Assembly: GCA_003021305.1 (NCBI GenBank)
Contig: PXQN01000014.1
Location: 1-50,457, forward strand
Source of the DNA: Halobacteriales archaeon QH_10_67_22
Lineage (GTDB): Archaea; Halobacteriota; Halobacteria; Halobacteriales; Haloarculaceae
DNA length: 50,457 bases
Direction of reading: 5' to 3'
Below the pieces are notes generated by a model. It had not been told where the DNA came from and made no database searches. It saw only the letters and a program-made list of their open reading frames with translations. This document shows positions 44,060 through 50,457 of this stretch, one piece after another. The stretch's first letter is position 1. Each line of letters begins with the position of its first letter. The translations under genes were made by a program, and so were the position numbers.

Positions 44060-44130
44060 CCTGGTGCCATCATTTGTGTTTACTTACCCTTAGTTAACGA
44101 CGCTGTACACGCGTAATTTCTGGTTACAGG
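44060..44130. promoter_or_regulatory. AT-rich promoter region of the FemAB-like gene
   Basis: TTTGTGTTTACTTACCCTTAGTTAACG (44074-44100) is AT-rich and lies 15-40 bp upstream of the minus-strand ATG at 44059. Several ATGs follow closely on the minus strand (ATGATGG before the chosen start), so the exact start is slightly uncertain. Confidence 0.45.
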
Positions 44131-44355
44131 GCGATTGAGCGTCGGATCGGCGGGTTCAACCTCCCGCTACGGGAACTCAACTACTACCTGCGCAACCGTG
44201 GGGAAAAACGACTCCTCGACTGTCTGTCCACCATCGCGAGGCCCGGCGTCTCCTGGGACGTCGAGCCACACGACCTGGGTGCGTGGCTGACGCCACCCGC
44301 CGACCTCCTGCGCTCGATAGAGGGCGCGGGGCTCTCTCGCCCGTCGCTGGGGTAG
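44131..44355 (+). pseudogene. 3' remnant of an unidentified gene
   Basis: A frame without a start reads AIERRIGGFNLPLRELNYYLRN…LDCLSTIARPGVSWDVEPHDLGAWLTPPADLL and stops at TAG (44353). Codon use is strongly haloarchaeal and the sequence reads as a real protein C-terminus, yet no ATG/GTG with a promoter precedes it. It is probably what is left of a gene deleted from the cluster. The family is not recognised. Confidence 0.45.
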
Positions 44356-44443
44356 TCGACGTGACCGCCCTCACCGGCCGGGACTGACCTGCCGTCACCC
44401 CACGTGAAACCGAGTAAGGCGTCTGTTCCGGTTTTCCCGGGCT

Positions 44444-44453
44444 CTGTAACAAA
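44444..44453 (+). promoter_or_regulatory. TGTAACAAAG promoter box (DUF354 gene)
   Basis: CTGTAACAAAG is a one-base variant of the cluster motif, about 80 bp upstream of the ATG at 44532. A transcript from it would have a leader of roughly 55 nt, unlike the other genes. Confidence 0.4.
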
Positions 44454-44531
44454 GCGTGCGGAGCCCGACAGTTCGACGGGAACGGGACGCCGCTCGTTCG
44501 TCGCCGTGCGACGCCCCCGAAGGGTCGACAC

Positions 44532-45656
44532 ATGAAATACATCGTCTTCACGAACACGCCGGCCCACGTCCACCTGTATCGCAACGCGGTCCGACAGTTG
44601 ACTGCGCGGGGACACGACGTTCTCGTCCTCGCCCGCGACTACGGCTGTACGCTCGAGTTACTGGACTGGTACGACCTGCCCTACACGGTGTACGGCGCCT
44701 GTGACACCTCGAAAGGGTCACTGTTCAGACAGCTACCCCGACAGTACGCCGGCATCGTGCGACGCGCCCGCCGGTTCGACCCCGACCTCATCTTCGGGAT
44801 GGGCGCATACTCCGCACACGCCGGCCTGGTGACGCGGACGCCGACGGTGCTCGTGCTCGACTCCGAACCGACGTCGCTCGACCACGCGGTCTCCCGGCCG
44901 TTCGCGGCAGCTATCCTGACGCCCGCCGCGTTCCGGAAAGACCTCGGCACCAAACACTACGTGTTCGACGGCTTCAAAGAGAGCGCCTACCTCCACCCCG
45001 ATGTCAGGAGCGGCACGGACGACCGACTGCGCGAGCGCCTGGGACTCGCGCCCGACGAACGTTACGCGCTCGTGCGGTTCAACGCCTTCGGCTCCCACCA
45101 CGACGTCGGAGAGGGAGGGTTCACCCCCGACCAGCGCCGGACCCTCGTCGAGCGACTCGCCGACGAGGTCACGGTGTTCGTCTCGGACGAAGGTGATGGA
45201 TTCGACCTCGAGGCAGTCCCCGCCCGGTCGTTCGACGTGCACCCGGCGCTGATGCACGACGCCATCGACGAGGCGTCGCTGCTGGTCGCCGACACACAGA
45301 CCATCGTCACGGAAGCGGCACTGCTGGGAACCGCGGTCATCCGGTCGAACTCCTTCGTCGGGCCCGACGACATGGGCAACTTCCAGCGACTCGACGCCGC
45401 CGGACTGGTGTGTAACATCGAATCGTTCGACGCGGTCGTCGAGCGGGCAGCAGGGATACTCGCGGACCCGTCGGCGGCCGACCGCTGGCGCCACCGGCGC
45501 GACGAGTTCGTCGACTCGATGGTGAATCTCACCGAAGTGATCGTTGCCATCGCGACCAGCGGGTGTATCGACGACGTGTCCGGCGTCTCCCGTCGCGGTG
45601 GCGCTACCGGCGACGCCCACCCGACTATCCTCCCCGGAACCGGACAGTCCGGCTGA
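44532..45656 (+). CDS. DUF354 protein (GT-B-fold glycosyltransferase-like)
   Basis: 374 residues. MKYIVFTNTPAHVHLYRNAVRQLTARGHDVLVLARDYG is the N-terminal Rossmann half. FDPDLIFGMGAYSAHAGLVTRTPTVLVLDSEP is typical of DUF354, and HPALMHDAIDEASLLVADTQTIVTEAALLGTAVIRSNSFVG is the C-terminal nucleotide-sugar-binding half. These proteins resemble UDP-GlcNAc 2-epimerase/glycosyltransferases. The last 40 residues are a variable tail. Likely to add or modify a sugar of the cluster's glycan. Confidence 0.85.
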   Translation: MKYIVFTNTPAHVHLYRNAVRQLTARGHDVLVLARDYGCTLELLDWYDLPYTVYGACDTSKGSLFRQLPRQYAGIVRRARRFDPDLIFGMGAYSAHAGLVTRTPTVLVLDSEPTSLDHAVSRPFAAAILTPAAFRKDLGTKHYVFDGFKESAYLHPDVRSGTDDRLRERLGLAPDERYALVRFNAFGSHHDVGEGGFTPDQRRTLVERLADEVTVFVSDEGDGFDLEAVPARSFDVHPALMHDAIDEASLLVADTQTIVTEAALLGTAVIRSNSFVGPDDMGNFQRLDAAGLVCNIESFDAVVERAAGILADPSAADRWRHRRDEFVDSMVNLTEVIVAIATSGCIDDVSGVSRRGGATGDAHPTILPGTGQSG

Positions 45657-45697
45657 CCCGTCGGTCCGTCGCTTCTCCCGGCGAAAGCGTCCTCGGA

Positions 45698-45712
45698 CTA
45701 CGATAATCACTA
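45698..45712 (+). mobile_element. Solitary F2 end at the sulfatase stop codon
   Basis: CTACGATAATCACTA equals the first 15 bp of F2 copy 1 read in reverse, and is followed at once by TCA, the reverse complement of the sulfatase stop codon. The rest of the element is missing, so it is a truncated or partly deleted insertion that also used a stop codon. Confidence 0.6.
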
Positions 45713-47065
45713 TCAGTCGAGATAGCCGAGGTCTTCGAGCTGGCCCTCGACGGTCGCGCCGACTGCGTCGGACGTCTGGCCCTGAGTCGCTTCGTGGGGT
45801 GACAGTCGGTCAAGCCGTTCATCGAGTGCGCCGGACAGTTCGTCGTGACAGTGCGGGTCTTCCACGCGGGTGCCGTCACGCCGGACCAGGAACTCCTCGC
45901 CGGTCTGGTTGCGAACGTAGGTGTGTGTCCGGTCGGACAGCGCGTGCCACTGTGTCACGTCGGTCGGCGAGCGACCGGTGTGGGGGAGGTAGTCCTCGAC
46001 GAGCGCGTACTGACGGTCCGGAACGAGCGTGTCTGGCGTCCCCCCGCTGGTCACCAGTTCCGAGAGGTCCGCGAGTTCGTACGGGCGCTCGACGGTGTCG
46101 GGCCCGCCGCCACCCGGGGGTTTGACGAGCAACGGCACGTTCGTGTTGACGTCTCTCAGATAGTGTGGGAACGCGGCGTCGCGGTCGAACTCCCCGAGCG
46201 TCTTCCCGTGGTCGGCACAGACCACGACCAGCGTGTCATCGAAGAGGTCCTGCCGGGACAACACCTCCAGCAACGAGCCGACCTGTTCGTCCTGGTAGCG
46301 GAGGCTCGCGTCGTAGAACTCCAGAACTCGTTCGCGTTGCTCCGGGGAGAGCTCCGCTTTCCCCATGACGTAGGCCAGCAGCCGGATGTTCAGCAGGCGC
46401 GACTCCAGGGGGCCGGGCGGCGACAGCCCGAGTCGCCGGAACGCCCTCCGTGGCGGGTAGTACGGACTGTGGGCCTCCATCAGATTGAGGAACGTGAACG
46501 TGGGTGTCTCGTCGTCGGCAGTCTCGGCGATCCACCGCCCGGCGCGCTCGACGAGATTCGACGTGAAAAACCGGCGTTTCAACAGCGCCTGTGGCTGTTT
46601 GGCCGCCCGACCGAGTAGCCAGTGGCCGCGCGAATACAGGTCGTCGCGCGTCCGTGTCGCCGTTCCGTCCGACCGCGACTGTTCGAGGTCCCACTCGACG
46701 AACGTGTCGAAACCGCGGTCGAGCCCGGAGAGCTGTCCGACCCACGGGTTGTTCGAGAACCCCGCAGTCCGGTAGCCTCGTTCGGAGAGCCGTTCCGGAA
46801 CCGTCGACACGTGGTCGGGCCGGTACAGGCCGTCGTCGGTGAACCCGTTGGTGACGCCGTGTTCCGAGGGGAAGCGCCCGGTGAACATCGACCAGTGAGA
46901 GGGGAGTGTCCACGGCGCCGGCGCGAAAGCGTTCTCGTAGCGCGTCGCTCGCTCCGCGAGGGCGTCGACGTTCGGCGTCGTCGCTCGCTCGTGGCCGTAC
47001 GCGGAGACTCTGTCGACCCGGGCGGAGTCTACGACCACGAGAAGAACGTGGGGCTGTCCCTGCAT
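45713..47065 (-). CDS. Sulfatase-fold protein (alkaline-phosphatase superfamily)
   Basis: 450 residues. HVLLVVVDSARVDRVSAYG gives the first metal-site Asp, PWTLPSHWSMFTGRFPSEHG lies where type I sulfatases have Cys/Ser-x-Pro-x-Arg, and VVVCADHGKTLGEF gives the Asp-His metal motif. The Cys/Ser-x-Pro-x-Arg sequence is absent; Thr in WTLPSH may be the nucleophile, as in phosphoglycerol-transferase-like members. It may therefore be a phosphotransferase or phosphodiesterase rather than a sulfatase. The start at 47065 is supported by a CATAACAAAG box 25 bp upstream. Confidence 0.82.
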   Translation of the reverse strand: MQGQPHVLLVVVDSARVDRVSAYGHERATTPNVDALAERATRYENAFAPAPWTLPSHWSMFTGRFPSEHGVTNGFTDDGLYRPDHVSTVPERLSERGYRTAGFSNNPWVGQLSGLDRGFDTFVEWDLEQSRSDGTATRTRDDLYSRGHWLLGRAAKQPQALLKRRFFTSNLVERAGRWIAETADDETPTFTFLNLMEAHSPYYPPRRAFRRLGLSPPGPLESRLLNIRLLAYVMGKAELSPEQRERVLEFYDASLRYQDEQVGSLLEVLSRQDLFDDTLVVVCADHGKTLGEFDRDAAFPHYLRDVNTNVPLLVKPPGGGGPDTVERPYELADLSELVTSGGTPDTLVPDRQYALVEDYLPHTGRSPTDVTQWHALSDRTHTYVRNQTGEEFLVRRDGTRVEDPHCHDELSGALDERLDRLSPHEATQGQTSDAVGATVEGQLEDLGYLD

Positions 47066-47089
47066 GGATCGGTACTGCGGGAACAGAGA

Positions 47090-47099
47090 CTTTGTTATG
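47090..47099 (-). promoter_or_regulatory. CATAACAAAG promoter box (sulfatase gene)
   Basis: CATAACAAAG on the minus strand ends 25 bp before the ATG at 47065. Identical to the boxes at 33769 and 39330. Confidence 0.5.
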
Positions 47100-47255
47100 T
47101 TTGGTGTCCCCCCCTGGTAATCGCATCTTACTACGACACCACAACGGTCCGATCCGATCAAAAAACCTGACCCGCCGGGCCTGCGACCTGGCGAGAACGA
47201 CTCCCGCAGACGTGACATTGCCGGGGTCCCGTTTCAGCACATGAGCTAAACAACA

Positions 47256-47265
47256 CATAACAATA
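47256..47265 (+). promoter_or_regulatory. CATAACAATA promoter box (BNR gene)
   Basis: CATAACAATA lies 174 bp upstream of the ATG at 47439. Subtracting F3 copy 2 and one TGA (112 bp) would place it about 62 bp upstream, so the element seems to have inserted into the leader. Confidence 0.4.
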
Positions 47266-47308
47266 AACGGCTGACGCACAAACAGCAGTTACACAGTAAC
47301 CGGTCTGA

Positions 47309-47417
47309 TACTGTCGGACACAAGTACGTGAACACGCTCGTCGGTGGTTCACCATCGAGACGTCTCGGAGACCGCCAAACGAAGTATCAAGTGTCGACTT
47401 GCTTGTGTCCGACAGTA
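47309..47417 (+). mobile_element. F3 element copy 2 (109 bp) upstream of the BNR gene
   Basis: Ends TACTGTCGGACACAAG and CTTGTGTCCGACAGTA, with TGA on both sides (47306-47308 and 47418-47420). It differs from copy 1 (7302-7410) at only a few positions and has the same orientation relative to the gene 20 bp downstream. Confidence 0.87.
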
Positions 47418-47438
47418 TGAAGCGAGTAGCCCAAATGG

Positions 47439-48548
47439 ATGAGAATACACGGAGTACACGATGGGTCACTGTACGCCTCCGAAGGGCGCACAGTACTCGT
47501 CGAACGGGACGACGAAACGTTCGAGCGCCTGGGGCGAGTGCCCCTGTCGCGCGATCTGAGCAGTCTCGTGCTGGCTGGTCCCGCCGACCGGGTCGTCGAG
47601 CGATTGCTGGGACCAGTACGGACGGTCAATCTGTGGCGGTTGACGGACGACGACTGGTTGGCCACTGTCGGCTACGCTCTCTACAGGTCCGCCGACTGCA
47701 CCCGGAGCTGGACTCGGGTACGTGACCTTCCGGACTCGTCGGGGACAGCTGGTCTCCTGTCGACAGCTATCTGTCGCCACGACGGTGACCTGTATCTCGG
47801 CGAGTACCCGCTCGCACATGACGCGACGCCGCGGATACTGCGTTCGACTGATGGGGGGTGGTCGTGGGCAACAGTTCTGTCGGTCTCCGGCGTCAGACAC
47901 ATACACAGCCTGACGCCGGACCCACACAGCGGGCACATCTGGGTGACGACCGGTGACACCGACGCGGCATCCAGAATCGGGTACCTGCGGGACGACGAGT
48001 TCGTCGTCGTCGGCGAGGGAAGTCAGCGGTGGCGGGCCGTCGAGCCGGTCCTGACCAGCGACGCAATCATCTGGGGGATGGATTCTGCCTACGCCGATCA
48101 CCGCCGGATACTCAAACTCCCTCGCAGTCGCATCGGCGCTGTACGTCCAGAGCCCGACTCGCTGTGTCCCGTCGACGGACCGGTCTACTACGCCGATTCG
48201 TTCGAACTCGACGGCGACTGCTGGGTCGTCTTCTCGACGGCGGTCGAACCCGGGGCGGACAGCACCGGTCCAGCTAAACAGGACTACGAGACGGCAGCTG
48301 TCGTCGTCGCCGCCTCCTCGGCGACCAGGTTCCGCGAGTGGCACGAACTCGCCCGGTTTGACCGACGTCGCTCGCCGCTCGAACGGCTTTACGACGGTGC
48401 CCCCGCGGTGAACGCCTACGTGTTCCTAGCCGCCTCGTCCGGGCGCGGCCTGTTCGTCAACCCGTACAACACCCACACACGGAACGGCGAGGTGCTTCAG
48501 ATTACGCCCGAGCAGTTCGAACGTCTCTCCGCTCCGACGGTCGGGTGA
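47439..48548 (+). CDS. BNR/Asp-box beta-propeller protein (sialidase-like fold)
   Basis: 369 residues. ILRSTDGGWSWATVLSV contains an Asp-box (S-x-D-G-G-x-S-W). Repeated strand pairs such as LYRSADCTRSWTRV, HIWVTTGDTDAASRIGYL and IIWGMDSAYADHRRILKL indicate a beta-propeller. No signal peptide, so export is not evident. Such proteins occur at the ends of haloarchaeal glycan clusters; catalytic residues of sialidases cannot be assigned. The start at 47439 is MRIHGVHDGSLYASEG. Confidence 0.75.
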   Translation: MRIHGVHDGSLYASEGRTVLVERDDETFERLGRVPLSRDLSSLVLAGPADRVVERLLGPVRTVNLWRLTDDDWLATVGYALYRSADCTRSWTRVRDLPDSSGTAGLLSTAICRHDGDLYLGEYPLAHDATPRILRSTDGGWSWATVLSVSGVRHIHSLTPDPHSGHIWVTTGDTDAASRIGYLRDDEFVVVGEGSQRWRAVEPVLTSDAIIWGMDSAYADHRRILKLPRSRIGAVRPEPDSLCPVDGPVYYADSFELDGDCWVVFSTAVEPGADSTGPAKQDYETAAVVVAASSATRFREWHELARFDRRRSPLERLYDGAPAVNAYVFLAASSGRGLFVNPYNTHTRNGEVLQITPEQFERLSAPTVG

Positions 48549-48606
48549 CTGCGTATTCGACCGTCGCTACGGCCCGGGTTCGGCACAATCAGACAGGAGA
48601 CACCCA

Positions 48607-50070
48607 CTACGTGAGCGAAGACGAGAGCTGACGGATGTCGACTACGCCCGTCAAAACCGTCAGAACGACCCATATCCCACCACCGATTCCGATGACGCCG
48701 ACGAGCGACAGGATACCCGATATGAACCCGGTGAGAGGATACACGACAGCAGACATACCGACAGTGATACTGCCGACTGTCGAACTCATCCGGAGCAGTC
48801 TCCGGAGTCCGATCGGTAACTCGTCGGCGATGACGAACAACTCTGCCCCGACGTAGATACTATAAGTGATCACCGTCGCGGCGGCAGCACCGATAACGCC
48901 GTACAGGGGGATCAGAACGATATTGAGGCCGACGTTGGCGACAGACGTCGCCCCCTTCGCGACTGCCCGGGCTCGGGCCCGGCCCAGATAATCGAGAGCA
49001 TCGGTGGTAATCGCGTCGAGGGCGCGAAGAAACACGAAGACGCTGAAAATCTGCAGTACTTGACCAGCACCGACGTAGTCACTTCCGAACAGGAGTCTGA
49101 CCGTCGGTTCTGCGACGAAGACGATCCCTGCCGCAGCAGGAGCGTAGATCGCTACTGTGTAGATGAAAGACTGCTCGTATATCTCCGACGCTCTCTCGAG
49201 TTCGTCGTTGGCTTTTCGCTCCCCGTAGGTCGGTGAAACACCGAAGCCCAGAGAGTTTGCGGGCGTGATGAGAAAATCCGATATCTGCTTGCCGAGAGTG
49301 TAGAAAGCGATGGCCGTCGGCCCGCGGAAGATACTGAGAAGGATCGTGTCTGCACGACTGTTGATCACGTTCGCGCTCATGGTGAACGTGAGCGGGAGAC
49401 TGTAGTTGAGAATCCGGCGTGACACTTTTTTTCTGAGGTCCTTCCCGACGTTGTGTCTCTCGTAGAAACGTCTGAAAAGCACGACCGAGCCGATGAGTGC
49501 GCCTCCCGCGGAGCTGAGAACATACCCTACGAGGGCACCTTCGAGACCGTATCCGAGGACGACCAACACGGGAACGAACAAGACCAACAGGACGTTCGTT
49601 GTGATACTGACGGTGGCGACCAACCCCATGCGATTGAATCCCTGAAAAAACATTCGAAACGTGTCGCTGAGGGATTTGATAGCGACGTATCCGATACCGA
49701 GCAATAGAAGACCCGATATCCCGGGTTCCCCGACGAAGGTCGCCACCCTGTCGTTCATAAAGTAGATACCGACAGAAACAGCACCGATCGCTATGCAGTT
49801 ATAAATGAGCGTCTTCTGAACGACGGTCGAGACCAGTTCGGGAGCGGACTCGCGGTACTCGGTAATGTATTTCGCACCCGCTTTCGGGATGCCGAGGTTT
49901 GCCAGCAGGAGGGCAACACTCAACACGGAAAGAGTGAGAAACAGCAACCCGTACTCGGCCGGTTGGAGGAGATACCGCGTCAACAGGAAGATGAGCCCGC
50001 CTTTCGCCACCATCCGCACTAGTTGTCCGATGAATATAAACGAAGTTCCACGGACCAGTTTTCCGGGCAT
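48607..50070 (-). CDS. Oligosaccharide flippase (Wzx/MVF-like polysaccharide biosynthesis protein)
   Basis: 487 residues with 12-14 membrane helices. It begins MPGKLVRGTSFIFIGQLVRMVAKGGLIFLLTRYLL, the standard first helix of the family, followed by YGLLFLTLSVLSVALLLANLGIPKAGAKYI, and a central loop with NSRADTILLSIFRGPTAIAFYTLGKQISDFL. It moves lipid-linked oligosaccharides across the membrane. Codon use is slightly less GC-rich than its neighbours. A CATAACAAT box lies 31 bp upstream. As in many glycan clusters it sits at the edge. Confidence 0.93.
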   Translation of the reverse strand: MPGKLVRGTSFIFIGQLVRMVAKGGLIFLLTRYLLQPAEYGLLFLTLSVLSVALLLANLGIPKAGAKYITEYRESAPELVSTVVQKTLIYNCIAIGAVSVGIYFMNDRVATFVGEPGISGLLLLGIGYVAIKSLSDTFRMFFQGFNRMGLVATVSITTNVLLVLFVPVLVVLGYGLEGALVGYVLSSAGGALIGSVVLFRRFYERHNVGKDLRKKVSRRILNYSLPLTFTMSANVINSRADTILLSIFRGPTAIAFYTLGKQISDFLITPANSLGFGVSPTYGERKANDELERASEIYEQSFIYTVAIYAPAAAGIVFVAEPTVRLLFGSDYVGAGQVLQIFSVFVFLRALDAITTDALDYLGRARARAVAKGATSVANVGLNIVLIPLYGVIGAAAATVITYSIYVGAELFVIADELPIGLRRLLRMSSTVGSITVGMSAVVYPLTGFISGILSLVGVIGIGGGIWVVLTVLTGVVDIRQLSSSLT

Positions 50071-50100
50071 CGATTGTGCTTTTGATTCGGAGTCAGTCTT

Positions 50101-50110
50101 ATTGTTATGG
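50101..50110 (-). promoter_or_regulatory. CATAACAAT promoter box (flippase gene)
   Basis: CCATAACAAT on the minus strand, ending 31 bp before the ATG at 50070. Confidence 0.5.
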
Positions 50111-50159
50111 TTTACCTACAACGAAGCGCCCTGACGTCGCCGCTCCGTCGCACGTTTCA

Positions 50160-50238
50160 TACAACTACTGTACGTCTGTACCGGGCTGACCACACGCTGT
50201 CGTGCGGTCGGACCGGTAAACCAGTACAGCAGTCTGTA
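50160..50238 (+). mobile_element. F2-variant element (79 bp) with the F2 core but different ends
   Basis: The centre (GTCTGTACCGG…GACCACACG…CGTGCGGTCGGACCGGTAAA) aligns with the F2 interior, but the ends are TACAACTACTGTAC and GTACAGCAGTCTGTA instead of TAGTGATTAT. TCA flanks both sides (50157-50159 and 50239-50241). It shows the same 3-bp target duplication as F1-F3. Confidence 0.75.
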
Positions 50239-50275
50239 TCAGTGAATACCGGTGTGTGAGACTGGTATCGACATA

Positions 50276-50384
50276 TCCACTCGGACACAAACCGAGCAAC
50301 AGTCTCCTCGCCCGTCCGGCACGCAGAAACCGTTTCGCTCCCCGATCGGAGAAAAGCGTGTTGAATTACTCGTGTCCGAGTGGG
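50276..50384 (+). mobile_element. F4 element copy 2 (109 bp)
   Basis: Ends TCCACTCGGACACAAA and CTCGTGTCCGAGTGGG (last base differs from copy 1), flanked by TA (50274-50275 and 50385-50386). Same length as copy 1 at 15667, with only scattered differences. Confidence 0.82.
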
Positions 50385-50445
50385 TAGTAGCGGGCGCCGA
50401 TATCGGGACCGGGTGCCGGCGACGGAATCGTGCTGTCGACTGTCA

Positions 50446-50457
50446 TACGGTCGTGCG
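50446..50457 (+). mobile_element. F1 element copy 6, start only (cut by window edge)
   Basis: TCA (50443-50445) followed by TACGGTCGTGCG, the first 12 bases of the F1 terminal repeat. The rest is beyond the window. Confidence 0.6.

Overview
This window is chromosomal DNA from a halophilic archaeon (class Halobacteria). The proteins are acidic and use GC-rich codons. Many starts look leaderless, with a TATA-like box about 25-30 bp upstream of the ATG. Several families known only or mainly from haloarchaea are present: HalOD1, DUF7344, DUF7511, DUF5805 and DUF7126-type. The genus cannot be fixed from sequence alone.

Layout. (1) 1-15.3 kb is conserved core: a DUF7126-type gene end, the GMP synthase synthetase subunit, CTP synthase, PspA, a universal stress protein, a CBS protein, a uracil-DNA glycosylase-like protein, chorismate synthase, a TauE/SafE transporter, a zinc-ribbon membrane protein, a MutS5-like ATPase, an XPB/Rad25-like helicase and a HAD phosphatase. 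Two tRNA-like T-arm structures and two tiny ORFs lie between mutS5 and the helicase. (2) 15.3-31 kb is accessory and gene-poor: a ThuA protein, an unknown gene divergent from a winged-helix regulator, a broken endonuclease/exonuclease/phosphatase gene, a 1.4 kb ORF-poor block with inverted-repeat ends, an ammonium transporter followed by a ribbon-helix-helix protein, a DUF5805 protein plus tyrosine recombinase pair, and a group of small regulators. (3) 31-50 kb is a surface-glycan (S-layer N-glycan or exopolysaccharide) cluster: nucleotide-sugar dehydrogenase, Gfo/Idh/MocA dehydrogenase, DegT aminotransferase, UDP-GlcNAc 2-epimerase, polysaccharide deacetylase, GT2, methyltransferases, two tandem alpha/alpha-barrel-like paralogues, a FemAB/GNAT-like transferase, a DUF354 GT-B protein, a sulfatase-fold protein, a BNR protein and a flippase. 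The first four enzymes match the order of reactions of a UDP-2,3-diamino-uronic acid route (WbpA/B/E/I type), with no acetyltransferase of that route recognised.

The most unusual layer is non-coding. At least four families of 79-109 bp non-autonomous elements with terminal inverted repeats occur through the window: F1, 107 bp; F2, 80 bp with a 79 bp variant; F3, 109 bp; F4, 109 bp. F1-F3 and the F2 variant are flanked by 3-bp TGA/TCA duplications, and F4 by TA. In five cases the duplicated triplet is exactly the TGA stop codon of a gene, so the insertion leaves the protein intact and puts a palindrome directly after the stop. Other noteworthy signals are a recurrent CATAACAA(A/T) promoter motif across the glycan cluster, short leader ORFs overlapping downstream starts (guaA, a DUF7344 gene, a barrel gene), and two convergent glycan genes whose coding sequences run into each other with neither stop codon left.
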